Shown in pieces: positions 42,036-51,291 of a stretch of DNA of 64,000 nt. The translations under genes and the position numbers were made by a program. Each line of letters starts with the position of its first letter. Within the stretch, counting starts at the first letter, position 1. Source of the DNA: Streptococcus sp. HMSC074B11 (lineage in GTDB: Bacteria; Bacillota; Bacilli; Lactobacillales; Streptococcaceae); the NCBI RefSeq assembly GCF_001808705.1, contig NZ_KV794273.1:228429-292428 (forward strand). Reading direction: 5' to 3'. Below the pieces are notes generated by a model. It searched no databases. It was not told the origin of the DNA and saw only the letters and a list, made by a program, of their open reading frames with translations.

Positions 42036-42068
42036 AAATAAAAGCAGACCCTAATTAGAGTCTGCTTG
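42036..42068 (-). terminator. Terminator after the 71-residue gene
   Basis: AAGCAGAC (42042-42049) pairs with GTCTGCTT (42060-42067), and T residues follow on the minus strand. Confidence 0.8.
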
Positions 42069-42078
42069 TATCCAAAGA

Positions 42079-42294
42079 TTAATCTTCAAATTTTTCATGA
42101 TTTTTTTCATAGAAATCAATTAATCCAAGGGCTGTTTCAAAGGAAATATTTTTAACTTTTGCACGTCCTTGAGCTAGAGCAATGATAGACATTTCACGTG
42201 CATTCGTTTCTTTAGAAATACGATAACCAGTGATCTTCTTATCACGAACCCAGCTAACAACTGATTCTACTTTTTCAAAGTTAGTCTTAGCCAT
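42079..42294 (-). CDS. Small helix-turn-helix-like protein, function unknown
   Basis: A 71-residue protein. The segment around residues 20-45 (ITGYRISKETNAREMSII) reads like the DNA-contacting helix pair of small Xre-like or phage-type regulators, and the rest is charged and helical. GGAGAAAAAC precedes the ATG and a terminator follows the stop, so it is a real single-gene unit. I do not recognise a named family. Its own promoter region is the short gap to the SPFH gene. Confidence 0.7.
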   Translation of the reverse strand: MAKTNFEKVESVVSWVRDKKITGYRISKETNAREMSIIALAQGRAKVKNISFETALGLIDFYEKNHEKFED

Positions 42295-42399
42295 GTTTTT
42301 CTCCTATTTTATTCTTTACGATATTTAATTGTATACGTTTTTATGGCATTTGTCAATAAAAAAACATATATCCAATCAAATAAGACGTTAAGATTACAT

Positions 42400-43296
42400 T
42401 TACTTAGCTTTCAAAGCCGATAATATATGGGTTCGTATATCTTCAACTCCGTTAGGATTTGCTGGTAAGAAAATTGTATTATTACCTTGTTTTTCTGCAA
42501 AATTATTCAATGTATCTAAATACTGGTTAGTTAACAAGATTGACATGATTTGCTCTTCAGTTAATTCAACATTGGCTCCTTTTAACTCTTTAATAGAATC
42601 AGCAAGTCCATCAACAATTGCTTTTCGTTGCTCTGCGATCCCCACACCATGTAAGCGATCCTTTTCTGCCTCTGCTTCGGCCGCTGTTACGATCTTAATT
42701 TTATCTGCTTCGGCCAATTCTTGTGCTGCTACTCTCTTACGTTGAGCAGCATTGATTTCATTCATCGATTGCTTGACTTCCGCATCCGGCTCTACTTTGG
42801 TAATGAGCGTTTTGACGATAATGTACCCATACGTTGACATTTCTTCCGCTACTTGTTTTTGAACTTCTAATGCAATTTCATCCTTTTTCTCAAACAATTC
42901 ATCCAAAGTTAACTTAGGAACTGATGAGCGCAATGCGTCTTCAATATAAGATTTGATTTGAGCCTCAGGTCTCATTAGTTTATAGTAAGCATCTGTAACA
43001 TTTTGTTCATTTACTCGGTACTGTGTCGCAACATTCATCGTCACAAATACGTTATCTTGAGTCTTGGTTTCCACAACGATTTCACTTTGCAAGAGACGCA
43101 GTTGTACACGAGCTGCAATTTTATCAATCCCAAATGGTGCTCTTAGGTGAATACCACTATTGCTCAATTTTTGATACTTACCAAATCGTTCAATGATAGC
43201 TACTGATTGTTGTCGAACAACATAGATTGAACTCATTAATATAGCTCCTACAATAAGCATTAGAATAATTAGAACAAGTATAACTTTTAAAACCAT
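42400..43296 (-). CDS. SPFH/stomatin-like membrane protein
   Basis: A 298-residue protein with one N-terminal membrane segment (about 3-25) followed by the SPFH (band 7) domain (about 28-185, with VAIIERFGKYQKL and VVETKTQDNVFVTM). A coiled-coil region rich in Glu/Ala lies at about 185-235. Family members build membrane microdomain scaffolds and often assist proteases; here there is no NfeD or protease gene beside it. GGGGGAGATTCCC precedes the ATG. It lies between the 71-residue gene and ilvA, all on the minus strand. Confidence 0.9.
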   Translation of the reverse strand: MVLKVILVLIILMLIVGAILMSSIYVVRQQSVAIIERFGKYQKLSNSGIHLRAPFGIDKIAARVQLRLLQSEIVVETKTQDNVFVTMNVATQYRVNEQNVTDAYYKLMRPEAQIKSYIEDALRSSVPKLTLDELFEKKDEIALEVQKQVAEEMSTYGYIIVKTLITKVEPDAEVKQSMNEINAAQRKRVAAQELAEADKIKIVTAAEAEAEKDRLHGVGIAEQRKAIVDGLADSIKELKGANVELTEEQIMSILLTNQYLDTLNNFAEKQGNNTIFLPANPNGVEDIRTHILSALKAK

Positions 43297-43378
43297 GGGA
43301 ATCTCCCCCTTTCTTCACTTACATTATAGCACTAGTAAATAGGTTAGGCAAATAATATGATAAAAATTTCATAGCATA

Positions 43379-44629
43379 TTAAACAAGCATATTATATAGG
43401 GTTTCATTCCCATTTAAGTTAATATAAGATGGGTCGAATTTTTCCATCCGGTGAATCAATCCCGCATAATCATGTTTATCAGCAAGTGCAATCCCTATTA
43501 GTACTGGACCAGTACCCTTGCTAGCTCGTTTGATATATTCAAAACGAGTAATATCATCATGAGGTCCTAAGATATCATTTACAAACTCTCGAAGTGCTCC
43601 CGGACGTTGTGGGAAATTCACTACAAAGTAATGCTTGATACCATCATAAATCAAGGCACGTTCTTCCATCTCTGGCATACGGTTGATGTCATTATTCCCT
43701 CCAGAGATGATACAACAAATGGTCTTGCCCTTAATATAATCGGATAATACTTCTAGAGCTGCAACACTAGCAGCACCCGCAGGTTCTGCTACGATACCTT
43801 GTTTAGAGTAGAGATCAATTAAGGTCTCAGAAATCAAACCTTCATCCACTCCGATAAGAGTTTCTACATGTTTGCGTGTTGCTTCATAGGTCAACTGCCC
43901 TACCTTTTGCACGGCAATCCCATCCGCAAACTTATCAATTTCTTTAAGTTTAACCGGTCCCCCAGCTTCAAAGGCTGCCTTCATAGAACGAGCACCTTCA
44001 GCCTCTACTCCAATGACCTCAATCTGAGGATTTGTTTCTTTAATATAAGTAGAAACACCTGAAATGAGACCTCCGCCTCCTACGGGTACCAAGACAGTAT
44101 CAAATTCAATAGATTCTTTACGAGCTTCTTCTAAAATTTCATAGGCTACTGTCCCCTGACCAGCTTGAACATAGGGATCATCAAAGGGATCAATAAAAGT
44201 ACGATTTTCAGCTACGGTAAAGTCTTGAGCAGCCTTGGCTGAAGCATCAAAAGTATCCCCTACTAATTTAATGGTTACAAAATCACCACCAAAAAAACGA
44301 ACCTGACCAATTTTTTGTTGAGGTGTCGTAATTGGCATAAAGATTGTTGCAGGAATCTTCATCTCATTACATGTGTAGGCAACTCCTTGAGCGTGATTTC
44401 CCGCTGAAGCACACACTACACCACGTTCACGTTCCTCTTTTGTCAATTGCGAGATAGCATAATAAGCTCCACGAATTTTAAAAGAACGGACACGTTGAGC
44501 ATTTTCCTTCTTAAGATAAATTTTCGCTCCGTATTTTTCGGATAAATAATGATCGTAGTCAAGTGGAGTATTGGCTACTACACCACTCAAAACCTTGTGG
44601 GCTTTCACCACATCTTTTGCACTTAGCAT
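43379..44629 (-). CDS. ilvA: Threonine ammonia-lyase (biosynthetic)
   Basis: A 416-residue PLP enzyme that deaminates threonine to 2-oxobutanoate, the entry to isoleucine synthesis. The PLP lysine lies in RVRSFKIRGAYYA, the phosphate-binding glycine loop in PVGGGGLISGVS, and SAGNHAQGVAY is typical. The C-terminal part (about 325-416) is a single ACT-like regulatory domain, shorter than the E. coli enzyme's double one. A terminator separates it from ilvC, so it has its own promoter or relies on read-through. Confidence 0.95.
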   Translation of the reverse strand: MLSAKDVVKAHKVLSGVVANTPLDYDHYLSEKYGAKIYLKKENAQRVRSFKIRGAYYAISQLTKEERERGVVCASAGNHAQGVAYTCNEMKIPATIFMPITTPQQKIGQVRFFGGDFVTIKLVGDTFDASAKAAQDFTVAENRTFIDPFDDPYVQAGQGTVAYEILEEARKESIEFDTVLVPVGGGGLISGVSTYIKETNPQIEVIGVEAEGARSMKAAFEAGGPVKLKEIDKFADGIAVQKVGQLTYEATRKHVETLIGVDEGLISETLIDLYSKQGIVAEPAGAASVAALEVLSDYIKGKTICCIISGGNNDINRMPEMEERALIYDGIKHYFVVNFPQRPGALREFVNDILGPHDDITRFEYIKRASKGTGPVLIGIALADKHDYAGLIHRMEKFDPSYINLNGNETLYNMLV

Positions 44630-44654
44630 AATCTCCTCCTAGATGAGTTTTCAA

Positions 44655-44690
44655 GATAAAAAGCGAGTTAGGTTCCCCCCAACTCGCCTT
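44655..44690 (-). terminator. Terminator between ilvC and ilvA
   Basis: GGCGAGTT and AACTCGC pair around a G-rich loop, and TTTTTATCTT follows on the minus strand. It lies about 20 bases beyond the ilvC stop and would reduce read-through into ilvA. Confidence 0.78.
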
Positions 44691-44709
44691 CTGTTTATAT
44701 TCTTAAAAA

Positions 44710-45765
<1,056 letters not shown>

Positions 45766-45800
45766 TTAGGCTAGTTTAACAAATTTAAGTTGGATTCTTT

Positions 45801-45953
45801 TACTCAATGAAAATCAAAGAGCAAACTAGGAAGCTAGCTGTAGGTTGCTCAAAGCACTGCTTTGAGGTTGTAAATAAGACTGACGAAGTCAGTAACATAT
45901 ACCTACGGCAAAGCAACGCTAACGTAGTTTGAAGAGATTTACGAAGAGTATTA
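45801..45953 (-). repeat. BOX element (A-B-C) between ilvN and ilvC
   Basis: Read on the minus strand it starts with the boxA end TACTCTTCGTAAATCTCTTC and carries a near match to the BOXA1R primer site (CTACGGCAAAGCAACGCTAACG on the plus strand). A single boxB-like hairpin region (CTGACTTCGTCAG, CTCAAAGCAGTGCTTTGAG) follows. It ends in boxC with TTTGATTTTCATTGAGTA. Such elements fold into long stems and occur in intergenic regions. Its edge coincides with the ilvN stop codon. Confidence 0.93.
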
Positions 45954-46427
45954 GTCGCGGGTAAATCCAGTTGCACCCGTACGAGCGATATTCTTTATAC
46001 CGTAAGGTCGAATGACTCGAATCAAAGCTTCACTCTTTTCTGCATTCCCAGTCATCTGAATGGTAATGGAACTTGGAGCTACATCGACTACTGTTGCACG
46101 GAAAGGTTGGATAATAGCCAAAATTTCTGCACGTTTTTCAGCAGGCGCTGAAACCTTTATAAGAATTACTTCTCGTTCTAAGTGGGGCTGATCCGTAATA
46201 TCACGAATACGAATTACATCAATCTGACGATTAAGTTGTTTGATGATTTGCTCCACCTCGTCATTTGAGGCAACATCGATGATAATGGTAATCCGTGACA
46301 CATTTGGATTTTCAGTTGCGCCAACAGAAATGCTTTCGATATTGACTTGGCGTCTCGATAAGACTCCTGTGAAGCGATTGAGAACACCTGAACGGTTTTG
46401 AAGTTTGGCTGTTAACATTCTACGCAT
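45951..46427 (-). CDS. ilvN: Acetolactate synthase, small (regulatory) subunit
   Basis: A 158-residue ACT-domain subunit that activates IlvB and gives it valine feedback control. It has the N-terminal ACT domain with NRSGVLNRFTGVLSRRQVNIES in short blocks and a C-terminal second domain (about 80-158). The start overlaps the ilvB end by eight bases. The TAA stop lies at the first bases of a BOX element, so the last residues (GFTRD) could have been shaped by that insertion. Confidence 0.95.
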   Translation of the reverse strand: MRRMLTAKLQNRSGVLNRFTGVLSRRQVNIESISVGATENPNVSRITIIIDVASNDEVEQIIKQLNRQIDVIRIRDITDQPHLEREVILIKVSAPAEKRAEILAIIQPFRATVVDVAPSSITIQMTGNAEKSEALIRVIRPYGIKNIARTGATGFTRD

Positions 46428-48120
46428 TAAACTTCACCCCCAACATCTCATGATTACTCTTACCAGCTGGTACCATCGGTAAAACATGTTCTTTCCGAGA
46501 AATGTCTACTTCAATAAACATTGGTTCATCTTCCATGATGACTTCCAAATCCTTCTCAAGAGTTTCAGGATTATCAAACTTATAATTCTTAATTCCATAG
46601 GCTTGAGCCATCAATTGGAAATCTGGAAGGCTATCAAAGACCGACTCTGAAGTTCGACCATCATAGAAGGCTTCTTGCCACTGGCGAACCATCCCGAGTG
46701 AATGGTTATTAAGCATGATGACCTTGATTGGAATCTTGTAAATATTTAAGATTGCCAATTCCTGATTGGTCATCTGGAAACCGCCATCTCCGACAAAGAG
46801 AACAACTTCTTTATCTGGATTAGCAATCTTAGCACCAATAGCTGCTGGGACTCCGAATCCCATGGTTCCTAGACCACCTGATGTTACCAATTGACGCTCG
46901 TTTTGGTAAGGATAATATTGAGCCGTCCACATTTGGTGTTGTCCAACGTCTGTTACGACAATGGCATCGCCATTGGTCAACTCACCGACGCGTTCAATAA
47001 CTGCTTGAGGTTGAACCACACGTTCTTTCTTATCATAAGAACGAACACGATTCTTATCTTTGGTAACTTTCTCAATCCACTTTTCAGTATTGTTACGAAC
47101 GTTTGGCTCAGCTAGTAACTGCTGCAAAGCCTTTTTCGCATCACCGACAACTGGAATATCAACTGCGATAATCTTACCAATCTCTGCAGGATCGATATCA
47201 ATATGCGCTACTTTTGCATTCTTAGCAAAGGTTTTAGGATTTCCAGTCAAACGGTCATCAAAGCGACAACCAATAGAAATCATAAAATCAGCCTCAGTCA
47301 TGGCAATATTTGCTGCAAAGGAACCATGCATTCCGCCCATTCCCAAAAAAAGTGGATGGCTAGTTGCAATTGTTCCCTGTCCCAAAAGACTTGTCACAAC
47401 TGGTATTTGATAACGCTCTGCAAATTCATTTAACTCTGCTGCAGCCTCAGCATAGCTAATTCCACCACCAGCTAACAAAACTGGCTTCTTAGCCTTAGAG
47501 AGTTGCTTCAAGATCTTCTTGATTTGCATATCATTTGGCTCAAGTGTTGGCTGATAACTTGGTAAATCTATCTCTGGAGAGTAAATGAAGTCTGTCTCAA
47601 GCGCAGAAACATCTTTTGGTAGGTCAATGACGACTGGCCCTGGACGACCTGTAGTCGCAATATGCACAGCTTCTGTAATAATTCGCGGAATATCCGCAGT
47701 TTCTCGAACCTGATAATTGTACTTAGTGATTGGCATGGTGATACCAACGATATCAGCTTCTTGAAAAGCATCCTTACCGATTCCCGCTCTTGCAACTTGT
47801 CCTGTGAAGACCAAAAGGGGAACACTATCGCTCATAGCATCTGCGATCCCTGTAATGGCATTTGTAGCTCCTGGTCCGCTTGTGACGACTGCAACACCCA
47901 GTTTTCCTGTTGACTTAGCATAACCTTCAGCTTCGTGAAGACAGCCCTGCTCATGGCGACCTAGAATATGGCGGATTCCCTTAAAATTATAAATAGCATC
48001 ATATAAAGGAAGTACTGCTCCACCAGGATAACCAAAAATCGTGTCGATTCCTAAGTCGCGAAGTGTTTCCAAAACAAGATCCGATCCCGACTTAGGTGAG
48101 TCTAAAATGATTTTCTCCAT
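46420..48120 (-). CDS. ilvB: Acetolactate synthase, large (catalytic) subunit
   Basis: A 566-residue thiamine-diphosphate enzyme that makes acetolactate and acetohydroxybutyrate. The catalytic glutamate lies in ILGRHEQGCLHEAEGYA. The diphosphate-binding motif runs GDGGFQMTNQELAIL to NNHSLGMVRQWQ, and FAD-binding segments lie between. It opens ilvBN and overlaps ilvN by eight bases. A CodY-like box lies about 80 bases upstream; no T-box was found. Confidence 0.96.
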   Translation of the reverse strand: MEKIILDSPKSGSDLVLETLRDLGIDTIFGYPGGAVLPLYDAIYNFKGIRHILGRHEQGCLHEAEGYAKSTGKLGVAVVTSGPGATNAITGIADAMSDSVPLLVFTGQVARAGIGKDAFQEADIVGITMPITKYNYQVRETADIPRIITEAVHIATTGRPGPVVIDLPKDVSALETDFIYSPEIDLPSYQPTLEPNDMQIKKILKQLSKAKKPVLLAGGGISYAEAAAELNEFAERYQIPVVTSLLGQGTIATSHPLFLGMGGMHGSFAANIAMTEADFMISIGCRFDDRLTGNPKTFAKNAKVAHIDIDPAEIGKIIAVDIPVVGDAKKALQQLLAEPNVRNNTEKWIEKVTKDKNRVRSYDKKERVVQPQAVIERVGELTNGDAIVVTDVGQHQMWTAQYYPYQNERQLVTSGGLGTMGFGVPAAIGAKIANPDKEVVLFVGDGGFQMTNQELAILNIYKIPIKVIMLNNHSLGMVRQWQEAFYDGRTSESVFDSLPDFQLMAQAYGIKNYKFDNPETLEKDLEVIMEDEPMFIEVDISRKEHVLPMVPAGKSNHEMLGVKFNA

Positions 48121-48198
48121 CGTTCCCCTTTCTCTTCTCTTAAAAATAGCTTGTTACTATGATACCATTTTTTCAAAAATTTTCAAGAGAAAAGAGCA

Positions 48199-48213
48199 AA
48201 TTTTCTGAATTTT
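48199..48213 (-). promoter_or_regulatory. CodY-like box upstream of ilvB
   Basis: AATTTTCTGAATTTT on the plus strand matches 13 of 15 positions of the CodY consensus, about 80 bases before the ilvB start. CodY control of ilv genes is established in related bacteria. The surrounding DNA is AT-rich, so a footprint or mutant would be needed. Confidence 0.5.
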
Positions 48214-48278
48214 CTATCTAGATATTTTACAATATTAAATGAATTAGAAAGTTTATACGTATTTATATTTTTTAACAG

Positions 48279-48314
48279 AAAAAAGGTTGAGACAGATCTG
48301 TCTTCAACCTTTCA
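48279..48314 (-). terminator. Terminator after rplA
   Basis: AAAGGTTGA, ACAGA and their partners TCTGT and TCAACCTTT form a long stem (48282-48312), followed on the minus strand by a T run. Confidence 0.82.
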
Positions 48315-48331
48315 TGTTAAATTATTACTAA

Positions 48332-49021
48332 TTAAAGTGAGTTAACGTCAACCTTGATACCAACACCTTGAGTAGTTGTGATTGTCAAGCTTGTTACATA
48401 AGTTCCTTTAGCAGTAGCTGGTTTAGCTTTTTGGATTGTTTCGTTGAATGCTTTGAAGTTTTCAACCAACTTGTCAGCTTCAAATGAAACTTTACCGATG
48501 ATCGCTTGTACGATACCTGCACGGTCTGCACGGTAAGTGATTTTACCACCTTTAGACTCTTCAACTGCTTTAGCAACATCCATTGTTACAGTACCAGTTT
48601 TAGGGTTTGGCATCAAGTTACGAGGTCCAAGGACACGTCCAAGACGTCCAACAAGAGCCATCATGTCAGGTGTAGCGATAACTACATCGAAGTCCAACCA
48701 ACCGTCGTTGATTTTAGCAACAAGGTCATCTTCACCAACAAAGTCTGCACCAGCAGCTTTTGCTTCTTCAGCTTTTGCACCACGTGCAAATACAAGAACG
48801 CGAGCTGTTTTACCAGTACCGTTTGGCAATACCATTGCTCCACGGATTTGTTGGTCAGCTTTTTTAACGTCAATGTTCAAGTTGTAAGCAACTTCTACAG
48901 TTGCATCAAATTTTGCAAAGTTAGTTACTTTTGCAAGAGCTACAGCTTCTTCTACGCTGTATGCTTTTGTGCTGTCGATCTTCTCAAGAGCAGCACGAAG
49001 TTGTTTGCTTTTTTTAGCCAT
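48332..49021 (-). CDS. rplA: 50S ribosomal protein L1
   Basis: A 229-residue two-domain protein of the L1 stalk on the large ribosomal subunit, which helps release deacylated tRNA. Landmarks are the first segment [30 protein letters not shown], and the domain II loop [21 protein letters not shown] in short blocks. L1 usually represses its own operon by binding mRNA, and a candidate hairpin precedes the gene at 49040-49066. It follows rplK by about 95 bases. Confidence 0.97.
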   Translation of the reverse strand: MAKKSKQLRAALEKIDSTKAYSVEEAVALAKVTNFAKFDATVEVAYNLNIDVKKADQQIRGAMVLPNGTGKTARVLVFARGAKAEEAKAAGADFVGEDDLVAKINDGWLDFDVVIATPDMMALVGRLGRVLGPRNLMPNPKTGTVTMDVAKAVEESKGGKITYRADRAGIVQAIIGKVSFEADKLVENFKAFNETIQKAKPATAKGTYVTSLTITTTQGVGIKVDVNSL

Positions 49022-49039
49022 TTTCTATTCTCCTTGTAA

Positions 49040-49066
49040 GTGGTTCAATCGATTTTCATCTCCCAC
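49040..49066 (-). promoter_or_regulatory. Candidate L1-binding hairpin before rplA
   Basis: The mRNA reads GTGGGAGATGAAAATC followed by ACCAC, closing a stem of GTGG with CCAC around a GGGAG-AUGA core. This resembles the L1 site of 23S rRNA and the site before rplK at 49558-49598. Function is inferred. Confidence 0.5.
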
Positions 49067-49117
49067 GTCACTTCTCGAAATGATGAAGTCTTGCGGGTTA
49101 TATAGGGATGTTATTGA

Positions 49118-49543
49118 TTAGTCAACAACAGTGAATCCCATAGAACGAGCAGTACCTTCGATCATACGCATTGCAGACTCAATGTTTGCAGCGTTCAAAT
49201 CTGGCATTTTAGTTTCTGCAATTTCTTGTACTTGTGCACGAGTAACTGTAGCAACCTTAGTTTTGTTAGGTGTACCTGATCCTTTTTCAACACCTGCAGC
49301 TTTTTTCAAAAGAACAGCAGCTGGTGGTGTTTTTGTAACGAAAGTAAATGATTTGTCTTCGTATACTGAGATAACAACTGGAATGATCATACCAGCTTGG
49401 TCAGCAGTACGAGCGTTGAACTCTTTTGTGAATCCCATGATGTTGATACCAGCTTGACCAAGAGCAGGTCCAACCGGTGGAGCTGGTGTAGCTTTACCAG
49501 CAGGGATTTGCAATTTTACAAGTTTTTCGACTTTTTTAGCCAT
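49118..49543 (-). CDS. rplK: 50S ribosomal protein L11
   Basis: A 141-residue protein of the GTPase-associated centre, needed for factor binding and thiopeptide sensitivity. It begins with the conserved [25 protein letters not shown] in blocks, with the proline-rich hinge, and ends in the rRNA-binding domain with [22 protein letters not shown] precedes the ATG, and a TATAAT -10 element is about 75 bases upstream. It forms the rplK-rplA operon. In pneumococcus these genes, as I recall, are far from ilvB. Confidence 0.97.
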   Translation of the reverse strand: MAKKVEKLVKLQIPAGKATPAPPVGPALGQAGINIMGFTKEFNARTADQAGMIIPVVISVYEDKSFTFVTKTPPAAVLLKKAAGVEKGSGTPNKTKVATVTRAQVQEIAETKMPDLNAANIESAMRMIEGTARSMGFTVVD

Positions 49544-49557
49544 TTTTAAATCCTCCT

Positions 49558-49598
49558 TTGTGGTTTTGGCGGTAATTTAAGATTTTTACCTCCCACAA
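49558..49598 (-). promoter_or_regulatory. Candidate L1-binding hairpin in the rplK leader
   Basis: On the minus strand TTGTGG and CCACAA form an outer stem. GAGGTAA and TTACCGCC form an inner one, with an asymmetric AAAA bulge and a GTGGGAG core. This fits translational feedback by L1 on rplK-rplA. Confidence 0.55.
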
Positions 49599-49737
49599 GT
49601 ATGTTTTACACATACCCATCTATTATACACTATTTTAAAAAAATTGCAAGAGAAATTTTTATTTTTGATATTTCTTTATGTTACACCTTTTTTTGGTGCA
49701 ATTAATCTTCAAAATCTTCTACCATGATGGAAAGAAT

Positions 49738-50223
49738 TCATTCGCTCAAAGTCAGTACAAAACTCAAGCCCTTTTCAGTAGCACCACTTTCCACAAATCC
49801 AATAGACTCAAAACATCTTCTAGAAATCCGATTGAAAGTGTAAATTTCTTGAACGTTCAATTGTTTCCACTCCTTTTGCCGAGCTAGATCAATCAAAGTC
49901 TTCAATACCTTACGTCCAAGTCCCTGATGTTGATAAGTCGGATTGCCAATCACAATAGGAAGATTCTCCTGAGATAAGGTTACATCCCCAATTGGAAGCC
50001 ACTCTCCATTTTCTCGAAACTCAATCCAGAACAAATCCCCGTGTCTTTCTAAATAGGAATACATAGCATTTAATTTTTCCGAACTATAGGGTATTCTAAT
50101 GCCGTCTACAAGTTCTACCAAATCCACATCTTGATACCAGGCCAAAGCTGCATCCTGATGATCTGCTAAAAAATAGGGAACTAAACGTAAGGAATCATCT
50201 ATCTGAATGATTTTTGTCATCAT
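49738..50223 (-). CDS. GNAT-family N-acetyltransferase
   Basis: A 161-residue acetyltransferase with the acetyl-CoA loop in GNPTYQHQGLGRKVLKTL (about 92-110) and the later NRISRRCFESIGFVE helix typical of GNAT enzymes. The substrate is unknown. GGAGTAGAAA precedes the start. Its first 29 bases overlap the end of the upstream ParB-like gene, so the two are translated together. AT-rich sequence with no gene lies between it and rplK. Confidence 0.85.
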   Translation of the reverse strand: MMTKIIQIDDSLRLVPYFLADHQDAALAWYQDVDLVELVDGIRIPYSSEKLNAMYSYLERHGDLFWIEFRENGEWLPIGDVTLSQENLPIVIGNPTYQHQGLGRKVLKTLIDLARQKEWKQLNVQEIYTFNRISRRCFESIGFVESGATEKGLSFVLTLSE

Positions 50224-50614
50224 TTTCTACTCCTAATACTAGCTCCGCTGCTTGATTAAAACCATCACACCAGTTATACCATTTTGCTTCATAATCATCT
50301 TGAGGTAAGATATGATTTTTTAAATCAAGAACAGAGTATATCTTTCTTTTCTCACAAGCTTGCGCATAGAGATGATATAGTTCGTCACCTCCATCTCTAT
50401 CAAACTCAGCAGAAATTGTATCCTGACCTAGCAACAAAGCCTGATAAGCCCTGTGATGGCCATCTGTAATCAAGAAGCAATTTCCAAATGCAAGAACGCT
50501 AATTGGATTGATATTGGGCTTTTCTTTCGACTGATAAAGCATCTGGATATCTTGTAACTTCTTTTCTGATAAGTATAGTTGAGTCGGATGAAGATCTTTT
50601 ATGTTGACTTCCAT
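50195..50614 (-). CDS. ParB/sulfiredoxin-like domain protein
   Basis: A 139-residue protein whose first half (1-75) resembles the ParB N-terminal/sulfiredoxin fold. It has KDLHPTQLYLSEKKLQDI, then NPISVLAFGNCFLITDGHHRAYQALLLG in blocks; the DGHHRAYQA segment corresponds to the nucleotide-binding GxxR region. The rest is acidic and aromatic-rich. It is too small and isolated for chromosome partitioning. GAGGAGATAAA precedes the ATG. It overlaps the GNAT gene by 29 bases. Function unknown; an ATP-dependent kinase- or nuclease-like role is possible. Confidence 0.7.
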   Translation of the reverse strand: MEVNIKDLHPTQLYLSEKKLQDIQMLYQSKEKPNINPISVLAFGNCFLITDGHHRAYQALLLGQDTISAEFDRDGGDELYHLYAQACEKRKIYSVLDLKNHILPQDDYEAKWYNWCDGFNQAAELVLGVENDDKNHSDR

Positions 50615-50640
50615 TTTATCTCCTCAAGAAGGGGCAATTC

Positions 50641-51291
50641 CTACTTCTGCTTTCCTTTGAAGCGCCATTGAAAACGCAGTTTATCGTAGAAAGGAAACTC
50701 CATAAACAAAACTCCTAGGCCTACACAAAGGCTAGCAATCACATCTGATGGGTAGTGAACTCCCAGATAGACCCTGGATACCAATACACTAACGAGATAT
50801 AGACTTAGCAAGATTTGCACTACTTTTCTCCAAGTTGTATTCTTAATCCGTTGGCTCAAAATCACAATCAAAGTTCCAACCATAATCGTTACTGCCAGAG
50901 AATGTCCACTAGGAAAAGAAAAACCTTTTTCCTCTACTAGATGTACTATTTCTGGTCTAGGTCGTTGGTAGATATTTTTAAAGGTTACGATTAAGATTCC
51001 AGCTAAAGTCAAATTCCCCAGCATGAGATAACTTTCCAGTTTCCATTGCTTACGGTAAAAAATAAAAGCTACAATGAGAACCCAAGTGATAATGACTGGG
51101 ATATCAATTAAATGTGTGATTGTTCTGAAAAGAACGGTCAAGGAAGCAGGTAAGTCACCTCGAATAGCAGTCTGGATTGGTTGATCAAAGCCAATCAGCA
51201 TATTAGGGTAAAACTTGACAATATAACCTAAAATTACAAAAAGCAAAAGGGCAAAAGAGCCCTTCATCAAATATGTTTGTTTATCTTTCAT
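50641..51291 (-). CDS. PAP2-family phosphatase
   Basis: A 216-residue membrane protein of the type 2 phosphatidic acid phosphatase family. The catalytic signature is complete: KNIYQRPRP (motif 1), FPSGHSLAV (motif 2) and SRVYLGVHYPSDV (motif 3), between about six membrane segments. Likely substrates are phosphatidylglycerophosphate or undecaprenyl diphosphate. Its start overlaps the ribU end by 11 bases, so it sits in the FMN-riboswitch transcript, which is an odd partner for a vitamin transporter. Confidence 0.9.
   Translation of the reverse strand: MKDKQTYLMKGSFALLLFVILGYIVKFYPNMLIGFDQPIQTAIRGDLPASLTVLFRTITHLIDIPVIITWVLIVAFIFYRKQWKLESYLMLGNLTLAGILIVTFKNIYQRPRPEIVHLVEEKGFSFPSGHSLAVTIMVGTLIVILSQRIKNTTWRKVVQILLSLYLVSVLVSRVYLGVHYPSDVIASLCVGLGVLFMEFPFYDKLRFQWRFKGKQK

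Noticed and set aside
48121-48331. A T-box leader before ilvB
   Set aside because: No T-box sequence (AGGGUGGNACCGCG) or specifier stem was found. Only a CodY-like site and AT-rich promoter sequence are present.
48506-49039. A 177-codon plus-strand frame opposite rplA
   Set aside because: It lies antisense to the full rplA gene, has an implausible Cys/Phe/Ser-rich composition and lacks a ribosome site.
50195-50614. Chromosome partitioning protein ParB
   Set aside because: Only the small ParB/sulfiredoxin-like fold is present. There is no helix-turn-helix DNA-binding domain, no parA partner and no parS-like site.
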